A DNA stretch of 64,000 nucleotides from Cryobacterium adonitolivorans (GCF_004402695.1 NZ_SOFL01000012.1:99549-163548), one strand, 5' to 3'. Shown: positions 43,800 through 54,296, counted from the first letter of the stretch. Notes: generated by a model not told the origin, from the sequence alone. Translations and numbers: made by a program.

Positions 43800-44807
43800 T
43801 CAGAACTGGGCGTCGATCTCCACCACGAGGTCCCAGGCGCCCTCCTCGGCGTTGCTGAGCACCACCACGTCGAGGCCGGTCTTGGGGTAGTGCCGCAGGA
43901 TGCCGCTGGCGCCGGCGTTGACGCCGTCCTTGTAGTAGGAGCGCACCTTGCCGTTGTCGTCGAGGTCGAACTCGAGGCCGAAGCCGTACTTCACGTCATC
44001 GTCGTAGTCCACCTGCGGGGTGAAGAACTCGTCGGTGTACTCCTTGGAGAGCAGCTGGCCACCGCGCACGGCGTTGAGGAAGTTCATCAGGTCGCCGGCC
44101 GTGGAGTGCGCTCCGCTGTCGGGCGAGCCGATCGCCGGGGAGCTGTAGATGTTCGAGATCCAGCTGCCGTCGTCGCGGCGGTCCCAGCCCTCTGCGACCC
44201 GTTCCACGGCGTCGCGGCGGTCGAAGAAGCCGGACTCGGTCATGCCCGACCGGGCGAAGATCTCTTCGTGCACGTACTCGCGGTAGCCCAGGCCGGAGGC
44301 CTTCTCCACGGCGAGGCCGGCGAGGATGTAGCCGACGTTGCAGTCCTCACACTGCACCCCGGGCGGCGCGAGCGGCGGCTTCTGCGTGAACAGCGGCAGG
44401 AAGTCGCTGGTCTGGATCAGCGAGTAGCTGGGTGTCTGTGCCCAGAACGCGTCGTACTCCTCGCCGGCCTCCTCGTCGACGTCGTCGGCGATGCCGCTGG
44501 TGTGCGTGAGCAGGTGCAACAGCGTGACGTCGGTGCCGATGGTCGTGCCCGCCAGGTTGACGTACTCGTGGATCGACGCCTCGAGGTCGAGCCGGCCGGC
44601 ATCCACCTGCTGCAGCACGGCCACGCTGGTGAAGAGCTTGGTGATCGACGCGGTGTCGAACCGGGTGTCGAGCGTATTGGGCACCTGCCAGCGTGGGGTG
44701 GCGAACCCGCGGGCCGCCTCGAAGATGGTGCGGTCGCCGTCACGCACCAGCACCACGCCGGAGAAATCGCTGTCATCGAGAAAGGTCTGAATTGCCTGGG
44801 TATCCAC
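43800..44807 (-). CDS. Serine beta-lactamase-like hydrolase
   Basis: The 335-residue class C beta-lactamase/esterase family protein has the catalytic SxxK in DTASITKLFTSVAVL and the second motif region PPGVQCEDCNVGYILAGLA, where Tyr of YxN would be expected but the order is N-V-G-Y. The third motif HSTAGDLMNFLNA takes the place of KTG. There is no signal peptide, so it is probably cytoplasmic. Substrate may be an ester or peptide rather than a beta-lactam. Confidence 0.8.
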   Translation of the reverse strand: MDTQAIQTFLDDSDFSGVVLVRDGDRTIFEAARGFATPRWQVPNTLDTRFDTASITKLFTSVAVLQQVDAGRLDLEASIHEYVNLAGTTIGTDVTLLHLLTHTSGIADDVDEEAGEEYDAFWAQTPSYSLIQTSDFLPLFTQKPPLAPPGVQCEDCNVGYILAGLAVEKASGLGYREYVHEEIFARSGMTESGFFDRRDAVERVAEGWDRRDDGSWISNIYSSPAIGSPDSGAHSTAGDLMNFLNAVRGGQLLSKEYTDEFFTPQVDYDDDVKYGFGLEFDLDDNGKVRSYYKDGVNAGASGILRHYPKTGLDVVVLSNAEEGAWDLVVEIDAQF

Positions 44808-44891
44808 CCTTCGAGCGTAGCGAACGGCGACGCCTTTCGCGCCGACGGATGTGCCGGCGCCGGCGCCCGGCGGCGGGCCCGGCCCAGAAGG

Positions 44892-45485
44892 TCAGTCGGT
44901 GTGCCGGGTCTTCTTGGCGAGGGCGGCGAGGTCGACCTTCCCGACGGCCCGCATCCGCGCGGCGCGGGCGGCCTCGTAGCCGGGCTGGCGCGGGTCGACG
45001 CGCTGGGCCAGGAGCCGGGCCGCGAGCGCCTCAGTGATCTCCTGGAGCGCATCCTCGCGGGCCTTCTGCACGATCGCGCTGACCTGTTCGTCGTCGTCGG
45101 AGATCTCGCGCAGCCGTTCGGCGACGTGGTCGTGCAGGGTGCGTCGCCGGCCCAGGCGCACGACGTCCCTGCGCTTGTTTTCGAGCTCACGACTCTTGCC
45201 CGCGCCCGTGGTGCGTGAGAGGTAGGAGCCGAGGCGTTCAACCCGGGTGGAGTCCTCGTCGTTCTGCCGGGCCACCTCGTGCAGCTCCTGCCGGGCGAGG
45301 GCGGCGTACTGGTCAGGGTCGTAGTCCCTGTGGTCGCGGAGGGCGCCGACGATGAAGCGGTTCTTGAGGGCCATCCGCACAGCGGAGAGGGCGATGAGCA
45401 TGCCCTCGTCGACGATCCGGCCGGTGGAGGGCGTGGGCGGGCCAGGGGCGGCGGTGCCCTCGGCGTTGTGCGAACCGTTCTCCAC
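44892..45485 (-). CDS. Conserved actinobacterial protein of unknown function
   Basis: The 197-residue, highly charged soluble protein has the pattern VDEGMLIALSAVRMALKNRF, then DYDPDQYAALARQELHEVAR, and continues as long probable coiled helices rich in Arg and Glu. Relatives are sometimes labelled asparagine synthase; no such motif is present. It is a single gene between the hydrolase and the DUF445 gene. Confidence 0.7.
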   Translation of the reverse strand: MENGSHNAEGTAAPGPPTPSTGRIVDEGMLIALSAVRMALKNRFIVGALRDHRDYDPDQYAALARQELHEVARQNDEDSTRVERLGSYLSRTTGAGKSRELENKRRDVVRLGRRRTLHDHVAERLREISDDDEQVSAIVQKAREDALQEITEALAARLLAQRVDPRQPGYEAARAARMRAVGKVDLAALAKKTRHTD

Positions 45486-45567
45486 CGCTTAAGTATGGCT
45501 CACCGCGGTGCGCCCCGTCAGGGTGTCGGGGCATCCGGATTGGCCGGATCCGCCCGGTGCCACGTGG

Positions 45568-46884
45568 TCACAGACCGAACAGCACCACGGCCCCCTGCGC
45601 CAGGGCGAAGATCAGCAACCCGGCCAGCGCACCGACAACGGTTCCGTTTATGCGGATGAACTGCAGGTCCTTGCCCACCTGCAACTCGATCTTCTCGGTG
45701 GTCTCGGCCGGGTCCCAGCGCTCCACGGTTTCGGTGATCACGCCGGCGATTTCGTGCCGGTATTTCTGCAGCAGGTAACCGGCCGCATCCGCCAGCCAGC
45801 GGTCGATGCGGGCGCCCAGCGACGCATCGCGCACCAGCCGGCCGCCCACATCCAGCACGGTCGAGGTGATGCCAGTGCGCACGGCGCTCTCCGCATCGGC
45901 CAGGGCGCTCAGCAGCGACTGCTTGACGGACTCCCATGCGTCGCCGGCGAACTCGCGCAGCTTGGCGTTGTCGACCAGCTCGAGCTTGAGCACCTCGACC
46001 CGGTCGATCATGGTGTCGTCGTGCTGCAGGTCATCCATCAGCTCGGCCAGGTAGCGGTCGATGGCTTCGCGCAGGGGATGGCCGGGGTCCGCCTGCACCG
46101 TCGCCACGAAGCCGAGCACCTCGCGATAGGCCTTGTCGTCGACCATCTCGCCGACGAAGCCGGGCACCCAGCGGGGCAGCCGGGTCGACACCGAGGTGCC
46201 GAATGCCTCAGGGTGGGTCTCTAGCCAGCTCTCCGCCTTGTCCACCAGCAGGTCCACGGCGGCATGGTGCCGGCCGGAGACCACCAGGTTCTCGCCCAGC
46301 CGGCCGAGGCTCGGCGCCCACCGCGGCTCGAGCAGGTGTTCTCGGGCGACGCCCTCGAGAAGGTCCTTGATGTCGTCGTCGCTGAGAAGGTCGAGCAGCC
46401 CGGTGCCGGCGTGAGCGAGTTCGTCGGTGAGCCGCTCGGCGTTGGCTGGATGCACCAGCCAGGCGCCAAGTCGGCGGGAGATGCCGATGGACTCGAGCTT
46501 GCCGCGCACCACGGCGTCGGAGAGGAAATTCGACTCCACGAATTCGCCGAGGCTGGCGCCGATCTCGTCCTTGCGGTTAGCGATGATGTTGGTGTGCGGG
46601 ATGCGCAGCCCCATCGGGTAACGGAACAAGGCGGTGACGGCGAACCAGTCGGCGATGGCACCCACCATGCCGCCCTCGGCCGCGGCGCGCACGTACTCGA
46701 GCCAGGGGTAGCGCTCCTGCAGCGCGAACGACACCGCGAAGACCACGGCCATGGCCACGAGCAGGCCCAGTGCCAGCCGCTTCATGCCCACCAGAGCGAC
46801 CCGGCGTGCCTCGTCGGTGGCGCTGAGCGGGGCTCGATTGCCGGGAGCGGTGGTGGCGGTTGTACTCAGGGAGGGTATTGCCAT
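45568..46884 (-). CDS. DUF445 family membrane protein
   Basis: The 438-residue protein has a membrane helix at about residues 36-55, then the DUF445 core AAAEGGMVGAIADWFAVTALF, LRIPHTNIIANRKDEIGASL and GEFVESNFLS. A long helical region follows, and a C-terminal helix NGTVVGALAGLLIFALAQGA. Members form membrane-tethered coiled structures; function is unknown. It lies 70 bp past galM on the same strand and could be co-transcribed. Confidence 0.88.
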   Translation of the reverse strand: MAIPSLSTTATTAPGNRAPLSATDEARRVALVGMKRLALGLLVAMAVVFAVSFALQERYPWLEYVRAAAEGGMVGAIADWFAVTALFRYPMGLRIPHTNIIANRKDEIGASLGEFVESNFLSDAVVRGKLESIGISRRLGAWLVHPANAERLTDELAHAGTGLLDLLSDDDIKDLLEGVAREHLLEPRWAPSLGRLGENLVVSGRHHAAVDLLVDKAESWLETHPEAFGTSVSTRLPRWVPGFVGEMVDDKAYREVLGFVATVQADPGHPLREAIDRYLAELMDDLQHDDTMIDRVEVLKLELVDNAKLREFAGDAWESVKQSLLSALADAESAVRTGITSTVLDVGGRLVRDASLGARIDRWLADAAGYLLQKYRHEIAGVITETVERWDPAETTEKIELQVGKDLQFIRINGTVVGALAGLLIFALAQGAVVLFGL

Positions 46885-46954
46885 GGGTCTGGTCGTTCCT
46901 CGTGGTCCGGGAGCGCGGTGTGCGCAGCGCTCCCGCCACCCTAGGCCGGGATGC

Positions 46955-47920
46955 TCAGGCTACGAAACCCGTCGGGGTGATTCCCCAGCGAACGACCCAG
47001 TCCTCGCCGGGGGCCAGCCAACGCAGGCCCTGGCCGGAGTTGAAGGCATCCGCCGGGGCGGTCATCGGTTCGATCGCGACGGCCAGGCCGAGCTGGGTGG
47101 TGGCGCCGGTGCGCCCGTTGTCGGTACGTACCGGAAAGTTGCGCGGCGTGAACGCCTGAACGTAGGCCATGTTGGCATCGCCCCACAGGGTGACCCGACG
47201 GCCGTCGGGGGCGGTGAGGGAGTGCTCACCGCGGCCGTCTTGCACGACCACGCCGCCGAAGCCGTCGTCGAGGTGCAGGTCGGCCACCCGGGCGCCGACG
47301 CGCAGGTCGAACGACGTGCCGTCGACGGGGCTCACGCCGATGGGGTTGAGCCGGTGGTCGACGTCGATGTGGCTGGTCGCATTCAGGCGCAACACGAGCT
47401 CATCGGTGGGCACGTCGCCGATCTTGAGGTACGGGTGGGTGCCCAGCGCCACCGGGGCGGTCTCGCCGCCGACATTGCGGATGCGGTGCGTGACGGCCAG
47501 CCCGTCGACCGTGAGCGCATAGGTCACGGTGGTGTCGAGCTGGTACGGGTAGCCGGCCTGCGGGAAGACCGTGGCGGCGAGGGTCACCTCGGTGTCGCTC
47601 TGCGCCACCAGCCGGTAGGCCGTAACGACGAGCAGACCGTGGATGGCGTTCATCTGGGCCGGCTCGGTGACGGTCAGCAGGTGTCGCACGCCGTGCTGGG
47701 TCCAGATCGCGTCGCGGATGCGGTTAGGCCAGGGCACCAACACGGTGCCGGCGCCCAGCGGCGGCACGGACTCCGCCGCGAAGCCCTCCACCAGGTCTAT
47801 GCCGTTCACCGCATATTCGCGAATGCCCGCGGCCACCTCGGTGATGGTCGCGGTCGCCGGGCCTTGCAGGGTCTGCAGGGTGAGCGCGTATTGGGTTCCG
47901 GTGGCGGCGGCGAGCGACAT
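46955..47920 (-). CDS. galM: Aldose 1-epimerase (galactose mutarotase)
   Basis: GalM interconverts alpha and beta anomers of galactose so that GalK can use it. The 321-residue protein has VLVPWPNRIRDAIW with the substrate Arg and NAIHGLLV with a conserved His. The second catalytic His is in LGTHPYLKIG and the catalytic Glu in AVAIEPMTAPADAFN. It follows the deoR-type regulator by 14 bp and is divergent from galTK, so the four genes form one galactose locus. Confidence 0.92.
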   Translation of the reverse strand: MSLAAATGTQYALTLQTLQGPATATITEVAAGIREYAVNGIDLVEGFAAESVPPLGAGTVLVPWPNRIRDAIWTQHGVRHLLTVTEPAQMNAIHGLLVVTAYRLVAQSDTEVTLAATVFPQAGYPYQLDTTVTYALTVDGLAVTHRIRNVGGETAPVALGTHPYLKIGDVPTDELVLRLNATSHIDVDHRLNPIGVSPVDGTSFDLRVGARVADLHLDDGFGGVVVQDGRGEHSLTAPDGRRVTLWGDANMAYVQAFTPRNFPVRTDNGRTGATTQLGLAVAIEPMTAPADAFNSGQGLRWLAPGEDWVVRWGITPTGFVA

Positions 47921-47934
47921 GGTGGTCTTTCGAA

Positions 47935-48762
47935 TCAGAGTGGTTGGAGCACGGCGAGGCCGGCCTTGCGGAGCGGGGCCAGGGTGAGCGGGTCGGCGGC
48001 CGCATCCGTCACCAGGGTGTCGAAGGCGGCGAGCGGGCCGATCCGGCCCAGGTGCACCTGGCCCAGTTTGGCACCGTCCGCCACGATGATCGCGCGCGCC
48101 GATGCGGCCAGCATCATGGTCTTCACGCCGGCCTCCGGCAGGTTGATGTTGGTGACGCCGCCGTCGGCGTCCACTCCGTTGCAGCCGATGAAGGCAAGGT
48201 CGGCGTGCACCTGGCTGAGCACGGTTGCGGCGAGGGGGTCGACGAGCGAGTGCTGCATCGGGCGCAGCGACCCGCCGGTGACGATCACCGTGAAGCGCGG
48301 GATGGCGGGCTCCAGGGCCAGGGCGATGCTCAGCCCGTTGGTGATCACGACAATGTCGGTGAGCTCCGTGCGGGCCACGAGCGCCCGCGCGATCGCGAGG
48401 GTGGTCGTGCCAACGTCGAGGATCACGCTCTGGCCGCTGGAGACCAGCGACGCCGCGAGCTCGCCGATCTGCTGCTTGGGGATGACCGAGGAGGCGAGGG
48501 CCTCCTCGAAGGAGAACTCCCGGTCGGGGCGGCTGGTGGTGGAGACCCCGGCCGGCACCGCGCCGCCGTGGATGCGTGTGAGCGTGCCGGCGCTCTCCAG
48601 CTGGTCGAGGTCGGCGCGGGCGGTGACGCCGGAGACGCCGAAGGTGTCGCTGAGCTCGCTCACCCGCACGAAGCCGCGTTCGTCGACGAGCCGTTGGATC
48701 TGTTCCCGGCGCTGGTGCGCGGGCAACGCGTCCCGGTCGGTCGGATGTTCCGCTGAGGCCAT
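47935..48762 (-). CDS. DeoR-family transcriptional repressor of the gal locus
   Basis: The 275-residue repressor has an N-terminal helix-turn-helix (RREQIQRLVDERGFVRVSEL, then FGVSGVTARADLDQLESAG) and a C-terminal sugar-phosphate isomerase-like sensor with ILDVGTTTLAIARALV and DADGGVTNINLPEAGVKTMM. The effector would be a phosphorylated sugar. It shares an 85-bp regulatory gap with divergent galTK that contains a direct repeat. ATG 48762 was chosen over an upstream start outside the conserved domain. Confidence 0.88.
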   Translation of the reverse strand: MASAEHPTDRDALPAHQRREQIQRLVDERGFVRVSELSDTFGVSGVTARADLDQLESAGTLTRIHGGAVPAGVSTTSRPDREFSFEEALASSVIPKQQIGELAASLVSSGQSVILDVGTTTLAIARALVARTELTDIVVITNGLSIALALEPAIPRFTVIVTGGSLRPMQHSLVDPLAATVLSQVHADLAFIGCNGVDADGGVTNINLPEAGVKTMMLAASARAIIVADGAKLGQVHLGRIGPLAAFDTLVTDAAADPLTLAPLRKAGLAVLQPL

Positions 48763-48791
48763 ATCGCAATCTTCACTTATTTTGCCTCGCT

Positions 48792-48825
48792 TTTCAATAC
48801 GCAAGTACTGGTTTCAGTTACGCAA
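48792..48825. promoter_or_regulatory. Direct-repeat operator between deoR and galT
   Basis: TTTCAATACGCAA (48792) and TTTCAGTTACGCAA (48812) are repeated 20 bp apart, about two helical turns, in an AT-rich divergent promoter region. DeoR-family repressors commonly bind such repeats; binding by the adjacent regulator is inferred. Confidence 0.6.
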
Positions 48826-48847
48826 ATCGGCTAGCGTTGAGTCCGCC

Positions 48848-50058
48848 ATGACTCCCCTCAACAACGCCCCAGATTTCGTCGCCGACGCCGGCATCGCGCG
48901 TCACCCGCACACCCTGGCCGACGGCCGGGACCTCATCTACTTCGATGACCCCGACACCACCCTGTCGCCCGACCGGGCGCCCGACCTGCGCGACCTCGGT
49001 CCGCGTCCGGCGAACGCGAGCATGCGCCAGGACCCGCTCAGCGGCGAGTGGGTCTCCATCGCCGCGGCCCGGCAGAACCGGGTGTTCCTGCCGCCGGCGC
49101 ACCTGGACCCGCTCGCGCCGTCCACCCCGGAGAACCCCTCCGAGGTGCCCAGCAACTACGACGTGGCCGTGTTCGAGAACAAGTCGCCCTCGTTCGGGCC
49201 GCTGCTCACCGACGACGACGCGCCCACCGGCCTGGACGACCTGCGCACAATCGGGCTGGGGCGCATCCGCACCTCGGTCGGCCGCTGCGAGGTCGTCTGC
49301 TTCAGCCCCGCCACCGAGGGCTCGTTCGGCAGCCTCTCGGTCACCCGCGCCCGCACGGTGATCGAGGCCTGGGCCGAGCGCACCCACGCACTCTCGCAGA
49401 TGCCCGGCATCGAGCAGGTGTTCCCGTTCGAAAACCGCGGCGAGGCCATCGGCGTCACGCTGCACCACCCGCACGGCCAGATCTACTCCTACCCGTACGT
49501 GACCCCGCGCACGCAACGACTGATCGACTCGATCGAGAGCTACGGGCCCACCCTGTTCGCCGACATCCTGGCGAGCGAGCAGGCCGGCGACCGGGTCATC
49601 CTGCAGGGCGAGCACTGGACCGCGTTCGTGCCGTTCGCGGCCCGCTGGCCCGTCGAGGTGCACATGCTGCCGCACCGGCAGGTGGCCGACTTTGCCGGCA
49701 CCACCCTGGCCGAGCGCGACGAGCTCGCGGTGCTGTACCGCCGACTGCTGCGCGGCATCGACCAGCTGTACACCACGCCCACCCCGTACATCGGCGCCTG
49801 GCACCAAGCGCCGGTGAACGTGCACCGCGACGAGATCAGGCTGATGCTGCAGCTCACCAGCCCGCGCCGCGCCGAAGACAAACTGAAGTTCCTGGCCGGC
49901 TCGGAGGCCGCCATGGGCGCCTGGATCGGCGACGTCACGCCCGAGCAGGCGGCCGACAACATCCGCGCCGCGATCGCGCGCTCGGACGCCGCCGATGCAG
50001 CAGCAGACGCCGTCGCGGCAGCAGAATCCACCGAAAGCACCACCGGAAAGGCCCACTC

Positions 50059-50062
<4 letters not shown>
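48848..50062 (+). CDS. galT: Galactose-1-phosphate uridylyltransferase
   Basis: GalT exchanges UMP between UDP-glucose and galactose-1-phosphate in the Leloir pathway. The 404-residue protein has RQDPLSGEWVSIAAARQNR and the active-site HxH in GVTLHHPHGQIYSYPYV, with the second HIT-like half containing FAARWPVEVHMLPHRQV. It ends in an Ala-rich tail of unusual length. No ribosome site is strong; a short leader or leaderless start is likely. It overlaps galK by 4 bp. Confidence 0.96.
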
Positions 50063-51222
<1,160 letters not shown>

Positions 51223-51267
51223 GGCCAGCCCCGCCGCGCGCGCGGTGACGCGCTCGCTTGCAGACTT

Positions 51268-51296
51268 CCCGCCTTCGTTTCGACAACGAAGGCGGG
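51268..51296 (+). terminator. Terminator of the galTK operon
   Basis: A perfect 12-bp stem CCCGCCTTCGTT/AACGAAGGCGGG with a 5-nt loop is followed by ATGTTT, 46 bp past galK. Its position argues that the next gene starts downstream of it. Confidence 0.85.
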
Positions 51297-51356
51297 ATGT
51301 TTGCGAAGGAGTGTCGGGCAGCCACGAATGTCAGTGGTGCGGCAGACACTTTCCGC

Positions 51357-51962
51357 ATGGACGAGCGACTCCCGAAAATCGACGAAGTAATCTCGACAGT
51401 CTTTGGCGAGGCCTTGGGCCTCAGCACCGGCGTCAAGCGCAGACGCACTCTGCAGGTCGAAAACGACCTGCGAGCCTTTCTTGAGACCGAGGCCGAACGC
51501 TACCTCACTGATGACGAGCGCACGCTGCTCGCCGCGGAGCAGGAATTCGAGCCGAGCGGCGCCGCCTGCCGTTCGCTTGAGGCCGAGGTGCTTTTCGTCG
51601 CCCTGACGGGGTTCATCACCCCGCCGCACCTCGCGCCCGACCTGCTGCTCCGACGCGTGCAGCTCGACCTGATCGATGCTCTCGCCGGGTACGTCGCGTA
51701 TGAGGTGCTTCGGAACTACGACTCCAGCAGCATCCGACGGGATCTCCGCAGTGCAATCTACACGGCACGGCACGAGCTCAAGCGCGAACGACGCGAGCAA
51801 TCGTGGGCACGGGAGGTGGCGAGGATGACTCCGGTACAACGCGAAGCCATCGAGTACGCGGAACGGCAAATCGACAAGCTCATCGCATCCAGGCACACGT
51901 CGGCGGAGGGGCTACCGGCAACACCTGCCGCCTATCAGGCTCGGGACCCCCAAACTGAATAG
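51357..51962 (+). CDS. Protein of unknown function, base composition unlike its neighbours
   Basis: I do not recognise this 201-residue, mostly helical soluble protein. Visible features are DERLPKIDEVISTVFGEALG, a central segment AEVLFVALTGFITPPHLAPD and LIDALAGYVAYEVLRNY, and a basic Arg-rich stretch RDLRSAIYTARHELKRERRE. GC content and codons (AAT, ATA-like A/T-ending choices) are visibly lower than in flanking genes, which suggests acquisition. ATG 51357 was chosen because earlier starts fall inside the galTK terminator; no ribosome site is evident. Confidence 0.65.
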   Translation: MDERLPKIDEVISTVFGEALGLSTGVKRRRTLQVENDLRAFLETEAERYLTDDERTLLAAEQEFEPSGAACRSLEAEVLFVALTGFITPPHLAPDLLLRRVQLDLIDALAGYVAYEVLRNYDSSSIRRDLRSAIYTARHELKRERREQSWAREVARMTPVQREAIEYAERQIDKLIASRHTSAEGLPATPAAYQARDPQTE

Positions 51963-51972
51963 CCGGTGGCGC

Positions 51973-52455
51973 TCACAAGGGCGGAGTGACCGGGGTCGCG
52001 GTGCCGCCGGTGAGGCGCAGCAGCTCAGCGAAGGTCGTGGGGAAGTCCGTGTGCGCGTGCCCCGCCGCTGCCCAGACCACGGGATAGCCGGCGAGGTCCT
52101 CGTCAACCAGGGTGCGAATGGGCGACGGATGACCGAGGGGCGCGACTCCGCCGATCACCTGCCCGGTCGCCTCCTTCACGAGGTCCTTGGCGGCCCGCCC
52201 GATGGTTCCGCCGAGCCGCTCCCCCAGCCAGGCCGTGTCCACCCGGTGCGCTCCCGAGGTGAGCACCAGCAGCGGGGCACCGTCGAGGGTGAAGACCAGC
52301 GAATTCGCGATGGCGCCCACCTCGATGCCGAGGGCGGCCGCGGCCGCCACCGCGGTCGTGGCCGCATCGTCGAACCAGCGGATCTCGGGGTCGACGCCCT
52401 GAGCTTTGAGCGCGAGGCGGACTCGGTCGACAGCGGGATGCGCGGTGTTCACCAT
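51973..52455 (-). CDS. YbaK/ProX-family aminoacyl-tRNA deacylase
   Basis: The 160-residue protein is of the INS superfamily that hydrolyses mischarged tRNAs such as Cys-tRNA-Pro or Ala-tRNA-Pro. The pattern GAIANSLVFTLDGAPLLVLT, then the catalytic-Lys region AAKDLVKEATGQVIGGVAPLG and GHPSPIRTLVDEDLAGYPVV is typical. Which mischarged tRNA it corrects cannot be told from sequence. It is convergent with the unknown gene 10 bp away. Confidence 0.9.
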   Translation of the reverse strand: MVNTAHPAVDRVRLALKAQGVDPEIRWFDDAATTAVAAAAALGIEVGAIANSLVFTLDGAPLLVLTSGAHRVDTAWLGERLGGTIGRAAKDLVKEATGQVIGGVAPLGHPSPIRTLVDEDLAGYPVVWAAAGHAHTDFPTTFAELLRLTGGTATPVTPPL

Positions 52456-52609
52456 TTCAGAATCCTAGGCCGCACCATGCGCCCACGTGGTCTAACGGTT
52501 AGAAGGACATAGGCCGGAGAAAAAGGACGTTGTGGGCAATCCCGTCCCTATAAACTCACTTTTGCCTCAGTTCCGGCGCGACATGGCGTCGGATTACTAG
52601 GGTGGAGCC

Positions 52610-53143
52610 ATGACCGCCGACCGCGCCGCCCGCCTCATCACCCTGCCCGACCGTCCGGGGCCGCACGTGGCCGAGAGCGCGTTCGTCGCCGCGGGCGCCG
52701 TGCTGGTGGGCAACGTGAGCCTGGCCGAGCACGCCAGCGTCTGGTACAACGCGGTGCTGCGCGCCGAGGCCGAACCCATCCGCATCGGCGTCGGCTCGAA
52801 CCTGCAGGACAACGTGTCCTGCCACGTCGACGGCGGCTACCCGCTGATCGTGGGCCGTGACGTGTCGGTGGGCCACGGGGCGGTGCTGCACGGCTGCACG
52901 GTGGAAGACGGTGCCCTGATCGGCATGGCCGCAACGGTGCTGAACGGCGCCGTCATCGGCGCCGGGTCGCTCGTGGCCGCGGGCTGCGTGGTGCTGGAGG
53001 GCACCATCGTGCCGCCGGGCTCCCTCGTGGCGGGCGTGCCGGGCAAGGTACGTCGTGAGCTCACGCCCGGGGAGATCGAGGGCATCCGCCACAACGCCGA
53101 GGCATACCTGGGCCACGCGGCCCTACATCGCCTCGCGACCTGA
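52610..53143 (+). CDS. Gamma-class carbonic anhydrase-like protein
   Basis: The 177-residue left-handed beta-helix protein has the three metal-binding His of gamma carbonic anhydrases in LQDNVSCHVDGG and VGHGAVLHGCTVEDGALIGM. NAVLRAEAEPIRIGVGSN also fits, and PPGSLVAGVPGKVRREL closes the helix. It would act as a cytoplasmic trimer; activity is not certain for all members. GGTGGAG precedes the ATG. Its last codons lie inside the first of two duplicated terminator segments. Confidence 0.9.
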   Translation: MTADRAARLITLPDRPGPHVAESAFVAAGAVLVGNVSLAEHASVWYNAVLRAEAEPIRIGVGSNLQDNVSCHVDGGYPLIVGRDVSVGHGAVLHGCTVEDGALIGMAATVLNGAVIGAGSLVAAGCVVLEGTIVPPGSLVAGVPGKVRRELTPGEIEGIRHNAEAYLGHAALHRLAT

Positions 53144-53195
53144 GAGAAAAGCACCTAAATCCTCGAGATCCTGGGGCTTAACTCACAGTTCGCGG
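53131..53195. repeat. Duplicated terminator segment, copy 1 (decayed)
   Basis: This 65-bp segment runs from CCTCGCGACCTGAGAG to GTTCGCGG and includes the stop codon of the carbonic-anhydrase gene. Its hairpin AAGCACCTAAATCC/GATCCTGGGGCTT has several mismatches, unlike copy 2. Confidence 0.8.
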
Positions 53196-53223
53196 ATGGG
53201 GCGGGGCGCGCCCGTGAGAGCAT

Positions 53224-53288
53224 CCTCGCGAGCTGAGAGAAAAGCCCCAGAATCCTCGGGATTCTGGGGCTTAACTCACGGTTCGCGG
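53224..53288. repeat. Duplicated terminator segment, copy 2 (intact)
   Basis: This is the same 65-bp segment in direct orientation, starting 93 bp after copy 1. It ends 7 bp before the folD stop codon. Confidence 0.8.
53242..53272. terminator. Bidirectional terminator between the carbonic anhydrase gene and folD
   Basis: A perfect 13-bp stem AAGCCCCAGAATC/GATTCTGGGGCTT with a short loop and A/T flanks serves the two convergent genes. Confidence 0.85.
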
Positions 53289-53294
53289 GAGCGG

Positions 53295-54179
53295 CTAGGG
53301 CTTGAGCAGGCGCTCGGAGGCCTTGACCACGTTGGCCAGCAGCATCGCGCGAGTCATCGGTCCCACGCCGCGGGGGTTGGGCGAAAGGTAACCGGCCACC
53401 GTGGCGACGTCGGGGTGCACGTCTCCGGTGAGGATGCCCTTGCCGGTCTCGGGGTTCTCGACCCGGGTGATGCCCACGTCGAGCACGGCCGCGCCGGGCT
53501 TGATCCAGTCGGCCTGCACCAGGTGGGGCACGCCGACGGCGGCCACGACGATGTCGGCACGGCGCACCTCGGCGGCCAGGTCGACGGTGCGGGAGTGGGT
53601 GAGGGTGACGGTGGCGTCCAGGCCCTTGCGGGTGAACAGCAGGCCCAGCGGGCGGCCCACTGTGAGGCCGCGGCCGATGACGACCACGTTTTTGCCCGCG
53701 ATCGGCACGTCGTAGCGGCGCAGCAGCTCCACGATGCCCGCCGGGGTGCAGGGCAGCGGCGAGCTGAGCTCACCCTCGATGCCGAGCACCAGGCGTCCCA
53801 GGTTGGTGGGGTGCAGGCCGTCGGCGTCCTTGGCCGGATCCATCAGCTCGAGCATGGCGTTCTCGTTGTGACCCACCGGCAGGGGCAGCTGGATGATGTA
53901 GCCGGTGACCTCACGGGCGGCGTTGAGGTCCTTGATCGCTGCGCGCACATCGGCCGAGGTGGCCGAGCCGGGCAGGTCGACACGGATCGACTCGATGCCC
54001 ACCTCGGCGCAGTCACGGTGCTTACCGGCCACGTAGGAGCGCGAGCCCGGGTCGTCGCCGACGAGTAGGGTGCCGAGCCCGGGCACGATGCCCTGGGCGG
54101 CCAGCGCGCGCACGCGCTCGGTGAGTTCTTGCTTGACCTGGGTCGCGGTGGCGACGCCGTCGAGGGTGAGTGCGGTCAT
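53295..54179 (-). CDS. folD: FolD, methylene-THF dehydrogenase/cyclohydrolase
   Basis: FolD interconverts 5,10-methylene-, methenyl- and 10-formyl-tetrahydrofolate with NADP. The 294-residue protein has the catalytic Lys in [17 protein letters not shown], the motif [24 protein letters not shown] and the nucleotide motif [17 protein letters not shown]. It lies 166 bp downstream of glyA on the same strand and would share the ZTP riboswitch upstream of glyA if the two are co-transcribed, which makes a one-carbon unit. Confidence 0.95.
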   Translation of the reverse strand: MTALTLDGVATATQVKQELTERVRALAAQGIVPGLGTLLVGDDPGSRSYVAGKHRDCAEVGIESIRVDLPGSATSADVRAAIKDLNAAREVTGYIIQLPLPVGHNENAMLELMDPAKDADGLHPTNLGRLVLGIEGELSSPLPCTPAGIVELLRRYDVPIAGKNVVVIGRGLTVGRPLGLLFTRKGLDATVTLTHSRTVDLAAEVRRADIVVAAVGVPHLVQADWIKPGAAVLDVGITRVENPETGKGILTGDVHPDVATVAGYLSPNPRGVGPMTRAMLLANVVKASERLLKP

Positions 54180-54296
54180 GCGAAATCCGATCTATTGGTG
54201 ATGCTGCGCGCGCTTCGGTACGAAGCCCCGCGCCAATCGGGCACCCGCCGCGCCGCGCCCAGACGCGGGCGGCGAAAGCGGTGCCGGGTGCGGGCG

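Noticed and set aside
52484..52510. tRNA-like D-arm sequence (GTGGTCTAACGGTTAGAAGG)
   Set aside because: No anticodon arm, T-arm or pairing acceptor follows; only the D-arm resemblance is present.
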